A stretch of DNA of 8,321 nt, taken from NCBI GenBank assembly GCA_013139905.1, contig WSZW01000110.1:1-8321 (forward strand). Reading direction: 5' to 3'. The notes beneath the pieces are model-generated. The model was not told the DNA's origin. It ran no database searches and saw only the letters and a program-made list of their open reading frames with translations. Below, piece by piece: positions 6,030 through 8,321 of the stretch. Source of the DNA: an archaeon (GTDB lineage Archaea > EX4484-52 > B79-G9). The position numbers and the translations under genes are program-made. How positions within the stretch are numbered: position 1 is the first letter of the stretch; each line of letters starts with the position of its first letter.

Positions 6030-6532
6030 GTGAAAAAAGTAAAATTTCTGTAACATTAAAACATAAACGTGCGGTTATTTTTGATGTGCAGGAAACGTTG
6101 TATTCTAATGGTCGTTTATTTTCTGACACAATTTCGTTTCTTGAAAAATTAAAAAAACAAGGATTTCTTCTTGCGGTTTTGTCTAATGCGTCAAAGGATT
6201 ATTTGGATGAGTTGTTGGATGGGTTTAAAATTTCGAAATATTTTGATTGTGTTTTAAGTGCTAGGGATTATGATACTAAAAAACCGGATCCTATGCTTAT
6301 AGGGGTTTTGGTTGCACTTTTGAATGATGTTTCTGGTGATATGTTGAATAAAGATGATTGTGTTTTTATCGGGGATAAGCCGTCAACGGATATTAGATGT
6401 GCTAAATTAAGCGGTATACAATCAATTAGAATTTTGCGTGGTGTTTATGCTAATAAAATTCCGGATGACGAATATGAAATTGCGGATTTTGAATTTAAGA
6501 ATTTTAGGGATGCTGAAACATTATTTTTTTAG
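6026..6532 (+). CDS. HAD-superfamily protein with altered motif I, coupled to pyrBI
   Basis: 168 residues with the HAD Rossmann fold. Motif I is AVIFDVQETLYS (D20-V-Q22-E-T24), motif II LSNAS (S53), motif III lysine in DTKKPDP (85-86), motif IV IGDKPSTDI (D117, D122). The nucleophile D20, S53, the lysine and the two motif IV aspartates are kept. The usual second aspartate of DxDxT, which acts as general acid/base in phosphatases, is glutamine 22. Only a small cap is possible between motifs I and II. By fold it would be a phosphatase of a phosphorylated metabolite; with Gln at this place it may be slow, use other chemistry, or act as a binding protein. It overlaps pyrI by four bases, so it is co-translated with aspartate transcarbamoylase, suggesting a nucleotide-related substrate (inference). 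No terminator is evident before the rubrerythrin promoter region. Confidence 0.85.
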   Translation: MSEKSKISVTLKHKRAVIFDVQETLYSNGRLFSDTISFLEKLKKQGFLLAVLSNASKDYLDELLDGFKISKYFDCVLSARDYDTKKPDPMLIGVLVALLNDVSGDMLNKDDCVFIGDKPSTDIRCAKLSGIQSIRILRGVYANKIPDDEYEIADFEFKNFRDAETLFF

Positions 6533-6554
6533 TATTTTGAATGTTAAATGGTAT

Positions 6555-6599
6555 GTATTTATTATTTAAATTCTAATATGGATTACTTATTTTAGTAAT
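6555..6599 (+). promoter_or_regulatory. Promoter region of the rubrerythrin gene with a small dyad
   Basis: TTTATTATTTAAA (6558-6570) is a TATA-like box; a start near 6588-6592 would leave a leader containing GAGGTG (6607-6612). ATTACT (6582-6587) and AGTAAT (6594-6599) form an inverted repeat right at the predicted transcript start, a possible operator. Both are weak in such an AT-rich region. Confidence 0.35.
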
Positions 6600-6619
6600 T
6601 AATTTTGAGGTGTGTAAGA

Positions 6620-7144
6620 ATGGTTAATGTATACAAATGTGAAATTTGTGAAGAAGGATATATTGGGGATGAAAAGCCGACGCATTGTCCTTTTTGTGGA
6701 GCACATATAGAATATATTGTTTTAGTAAAGGATTATGTAAAGACTGAGTTATTAGAATTGTCGGATATTACCCGGAAAAATATATTGGCTGCAATTGATT
6801 TAGAAGCAGGTAATGCTGAATTTTATTTTTGCGCGGCTAAAAATGCGGATAATGTTTCCGATGCTACTACTTTTAAGCGTTTGGCTAAAATTGAATCTGA
6901 GCATGCAAGTACGTTGGCGAAATTGATTCCTGATGAAAAAGGTTCTGAAATATTACGGGATAAGGATACTTGCCATATTAAAAATGTTGGAAATCTTAAA
7001 GAGTCTTATGAGCGAGAAACAAATGCTATTAAGCATTACAGTCAATTTTTGGCTGAGACAGAAGAACCACGCGTAATTGAAGTGTTTGAAGCAATAATTG
7101 ATATTGAAAAAGATCATTTAACACTTACTGAAGGTAGATTTTGA
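6620..7144 (+). CDS. Rubrerythrin-like protein with N-terminal rubredoxin-type domain
   Basis: The start at ATG 6620 is set by GAGGTG (6607-6612), 7 nt before it; an upstream TTG (6605) runs into that site and is rejected. The product is 174 residues. Residues 1-30 are a short rubredoxin/zinc-ribbon-like knuckle with C7-C10 and C23-C26 (KCEIC, HCPFCGAH). Residues about 52-170 are a ferritin-like four-helix bundle with the two ExxH iron motifs E92-S-E-H95 and E163-K-D-H166, plus helix 1 Glu62 and helix 3 glutamates 131/133. Rubrerythrins reduce hydrogen peroxide in the cytosol of anaerobes using a diiron site fed by the iron-sulfur knuckle. Here the Cys4 domain is N-terminal, the reverse of classical rubrerythrin. 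It is probably an oxidative-stress protein with its own promoter, 87 nt past the HAD gene. Confidence 0.85.
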   Translation: MVNVYKCEICEEGYIGDEKPTHCPFCGAHIEYIVLVKDYVKTELLELSDITRKNILAAIDLEAGNAEFYFCAAKNADNVSDATTFKRLAKIESEHASTLAKLIPDEKGSEILRDKDTCHIKNVGNLKESYERETNAIKHYSQFLAETEEPRVIEVFEAIIDIEKDHLTLTEGRF

Positions 7145-7152
7145 TTAAATAT
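7145..7152 (+). promoter_or_regulatory. TATA-like box ahead of the candidate RNA
   Basis: TTAAATAT follows the rubrerythrin stop codon directly. Its centre (about 7149) is 25 nt before 7174, the first base of an 11-bp helix, the spacing expected between an archaeal TATA box and a transcript start. Confidence 0.4.
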
Positions 7153-7173
7153 CATTGGCAATTGGTTTGTTTA

Positions 7174-7311
7174 TTCCTTTTTGGGTAAATATCCCGCAAG
7201 TTGCTGCAATATGATTCCAAAAAGGAAGACTAAAAATCACCGGTTTAAAAATTCGCGCAATACCCTTGAGCTTGCTTCAATTGGGATGGCGGATTTTAGG
7301 TGATTTTTTTT
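7174..7311 (+). ncRNA. Candidate structured non-coding RNA
   Basis: No protein frame fits here, and GC is visibly higher than in flanking intergenic DNA. Helix A: TTCCTTTTTGG (7174-7184) pairs perfectly with CCAAAAAGGAA (7217-7227); inside it ATAT (7189-7192) can pair with ATAT (7209-7212). Helix B: AAAAATCACC (7232-7241) pairs perfectly with GGTGATTTTT (7299-7308). Within helix B lie CGC (7256-7258) with GCG (7289-7291), CCC (7263-7265) with GGG (7283-7285), and TTGA (7266-7269) with TCAA (7277-7280), stacked as one long imperfect arm. Eight T (7304-7311) close the unit like a U-tract terminator, and a TATA-like box sits 25 nt before helix A. I do not recognise RNase P RNA, SRP RNA, tRNA, box C/D RNA or a known riboswitch. 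The + strand is preferred because only it has both TATA box and U-run at fitting distance. A transposon-derived inverted repeat is the main alternative. Confidence 0.5.
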
Positions 7312-7314
7312 ATT

Positions 7315-7336
7315 CTTGGTTGCCAAGTAATTTTTT
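7315..7336 (+). terminator. Hairpin plus T-run behind the candidate RNA
   Basis: CTTGG (7315-7319), TTG loop, CCAAG (7323-7327), then TAA and six T (7331-7336). It could be a second terminator for + strand transcripts running toward the convergent membrane-protein gene. Confidence 0.4.
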
Positions 7337-7350
7337 ATTATGTATTTTTT

Positions 7351-7950
7351 TTATTCTTTTGAGACTATAACAACTACGGGCAGTTTTTTTATTTGATAGG
7401 GGTATAGTTGTTCTTCTTTTGTTAATTCTTTTGTTTCGTCGTTAAATACTATGGTTGCATCCTGATTTTTGTCTTTGGAGTCCATATTTTCTATTTTTGC
7501 TGTTTTAGTTATTTTTGATGGTGTTTGAGGTAATGGTTTTATTTTTTTTTCTTTTTTTATGTCTATTTTCATTATATCAAAAAGGATTGTTTTGAATAAG
7601 AAATATGTAAATATGATTAAGAATATTATTTCTGCAAATATGTATGTTTTAATTGCTATTGGTAATGCATTGTATGTTGAAAAATTTGAATATAATGGTG
7701 CGTATCTGCTTATAATACTAAAAATACCGGTGGTAAGTGTTGCCATTATAAGTGTTAAGTATAGTGGTGTCATGTATATTTTTTCAAGATATTTTCCGTC
7801 TATTTGATAATACATGTATAAATATTTGGATAAAAGATATCCTGCGATTACTAAAAGATCAATTACAATTCCTACAAATAAAAAATTGGAATTCATAAAA
7901 AGTATTGTTGTTGCAAGAACAAATCCTAAAAGAACATTTTTTTCTGTCAT
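7351..7950 (-). CDS. Hypothetical four-helix membrane protein with cytosolic tail
   Basis: Starts at ATG 7950: GAGGTGG (7957-7963 on the minus strand) is a strong Shine-Dalgarno site 6 nt before it. The upstream in-frame GTG (7957-7959) lies inside that site and is rejected. The product is 199 residues. Membrane segments are at about 6-20, 23-42, 62-82 and 102-124. A charged loop GKYLEKIY follows the second helix. From about 128 to the end there is a hydrophilic, Lys-rich and probably disordered tail (DIKKEKKIKPLPQTPSKITK) ending in a short beta-like stretch, LPVVVIVSKE. No family is recognised. The tail could be a cytosolic interaction or regulatory segment. It converges with the rubrerythrin gene and candidate RNA and diverges from the DUF5679 gene. 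Confidence 0.75.
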   Translation of the reverse strand: MTEKNVLLGFVLATTILFMNSNFLFVGIVIDLLVIAGYLLSKYLYMYYQIDGKYLEKIYMTPLYLTLIMATLTTGIFSIISRYAPLYSNFSTYNALPIAIKTYIFAEIIFLIIFTYFLFKTILFDIMKIDIKKEKKIKPLPQTPSKITKTAKIENMDSKDKNQDATIVFNDETKELTKEEQLYPYQIKKLPVVVIVSKE

Positions 7951-7967
7951 TAAAGCCACCTCGAATG

Positions 7968-7989
7968 TATGTCGATATATCGGGACATA
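7968..7989. promoter_or_regulatory. Dyad near the start of the membrane-protein transcript
   Basis: CGATATATCG (7973-7982) is a perfect palindrome. A wider pair, TATGTC (7968-7973) and GACATA (7984-7989), flanks it. It lies 18-39 nt before the start codon of the minus-strand membrane protein, close to where transcription would begin if the AT-rich stretch at about 7994-8003 is its TATA box. It may be an operator; no regulator is known. Confidence 0.3.
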
Positions 7990-8089
7990 TCAGTATTTAT
8001 TTTAATTATGTGATTCTTACGTTTATATATGTGTTGATGATATTGTTGTATGTTTTAATTGTATTGTTAATTTTGTTGTATTTTATCCT

Positions 8090-8102
8090 ATATATTTATA
8101 TA
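8090..8102 (+). promoter_or_regulatory. TATA box of the DUF5679 gene
   Basis: TATATATTTATATA-like sequence just before 8103, with the core TTTATATA at about 8094-8101. A start near 8122 would give a leader of about 28 nt containing AGGTGG. The preceding stretch (8000-8089) is T/G-rich low-complexity DNA, including TTGTTGTAT twice, with no gene that I can support. Confidence 0.5.
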
Positions 8103-8149
8103 CCATGAGGCATATATGAGAAACAAACAGAAAAATAGGTGGTATTACT

Positions 8150-8302
8150 ATGGTAGAAGCATATTGTGTAAAATGTAAAGCAAAAAGAGAAATGAAAGAT
8201 ACAGAAAATATTACAATGAAAAACGGAAAACCTGCAACAAGAGGAACTTGTCCTGTTTGTGGAACTAAAATGTTCAGAATTGGCGCACCAAAAAAAGAAT
8301 AA
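8150..8302 (+). CDS. DUF5679-type zinc-ribbon protein, 50 aa
   Basis: The translation from ATG 8150 is MVEAYCVKCKAKREMKDTEN, then ITMKNGKPATRGTCPVCGTK, then MFRIGAPKKE. The start is supported by AGGTGG (8137-8142), 7 nt before it. Two CxxC pairs (C6-C9 and C34-C37) form a zinc ribbon. The AYCVKCK...M...NGKPA.RG.CP.CGTK.FRI pattern is that of DUF5679, a very small family found in archaea and several bacterial phyla, without established function. A role in nucleic-acid binding or as a ribosome- or polymerase-associated peptide is often guessed but unproven. Unlike most + strand genes here, its codons are A-rich (AGA, GCA, ACA, AAA), as in well-expressed genes. A run of six T (8313-8318) lies shortly after the stop. 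Confidence 0.88.
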   Translation: MVEAYCVKCKAKREMKDTENITMKNGKPATRGTCPVCGTKMFRIGAPKKE

Positions 8303-8321
8303 TTCTATTTGATTTTTTAAG

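Noticed and set aside
7174..7311. tRNA, SRP RNA, RNase P RNA or known riboswitch at the structured locus
   Set aside because: No cloverleaf with a T-arm, no SRP helix 8 GGAAG/AGCA elements, no RNase P core sequences and no riboswitch core that I know.
7905..8108. + strand ORF ending in a long hydrophobic Leu/Ile/Tyr run
   Set aside because: Its first part is antisense to the well-supported membrane-protein start, the rest is T-rich low-complexity DNA, and it has no ribosome binding site.
1..8321. CRISPR array, IS element, integrase or defence genes
   Set aside because: No regularly spaced repeats and no transposase, recombinase, nuclease or Cas-like protein can be seen in any frame.

Overview
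The window looks like a chromosomal stretch of an AT-rich, probably anaerobic archaeon, possibly of the DPANN type. The evidence is: pyrB followed by a separate, overlapping pyrI with a four-cysteine zinc domain; Shine-Dalgarno sites of the GGTGAT/GAGGTG kind; AT-rich TATA-like boxes about 25 nt ahead of likely transcript starts; a rubrerythrin-type protein; tiny zinc-ribbon proteins; and a LamG surface protein with several N-glycosylation sequons. The phylum is inference; no rRNA or tRNA is present.

Layout. Positions 1-594 hold the C-terminal end of a LamG-containing secreted protein on the + strand. Next comes a small + strand gene (623-1033) that reads in one frame but is cut by an in-frame TAA. 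Positions 1255-3906 form a block of minus-strand genes: a GT4 glycosyltransferase, an EamA/DMT transporter, a 68-aa membrane protein and a 55-aa zinc-ribbon protein followed by a terminator-like hairpin. At 3959-3983 a perfect 25-bp dyad made of two back-to-back TATA-like boxes separates this block from a + strand pair: a winged-helix protein and an unknown 87-aa protein. Positions 4621-6532 are a tightly overlapping pyrB-pyrI-HAD operon, with ATGA overlaps at both junctions. A rubrerythrin-like protein follows (6620-7144).

Between the rubrerythrin gene and a convergent four-helix membrane protein (7351-7950, minus) lies a non-coding stretch with two long perfect helices (11 bp and 10 bp). 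It has a TATA-like box 25 nt upstream and a run of eight T downstream, so it is a good candidate for an undescribed structured RNA of about 135-140 nt. The window closes with a 50-aa DUF5679-type zinc-ribbon protein (8150-8302).

Functional links. PyrB and PyrI are the catalytic and regulatory subunits of aspartate transcarbamoylase, the committed step of UMP synthesis. The HAD protein is translationally coupled to them but lacks the usual second aspartate of motif I. From about 600 to 8100 the + strand is rich in T and G whichever strand is coding. Minus-strand genes therefore carry A/C-rich codons (many Asn, Lys, Ile, Thr) and most + strand genes carry T/G-rich codons (many Val, Asp, Leu by TTG).
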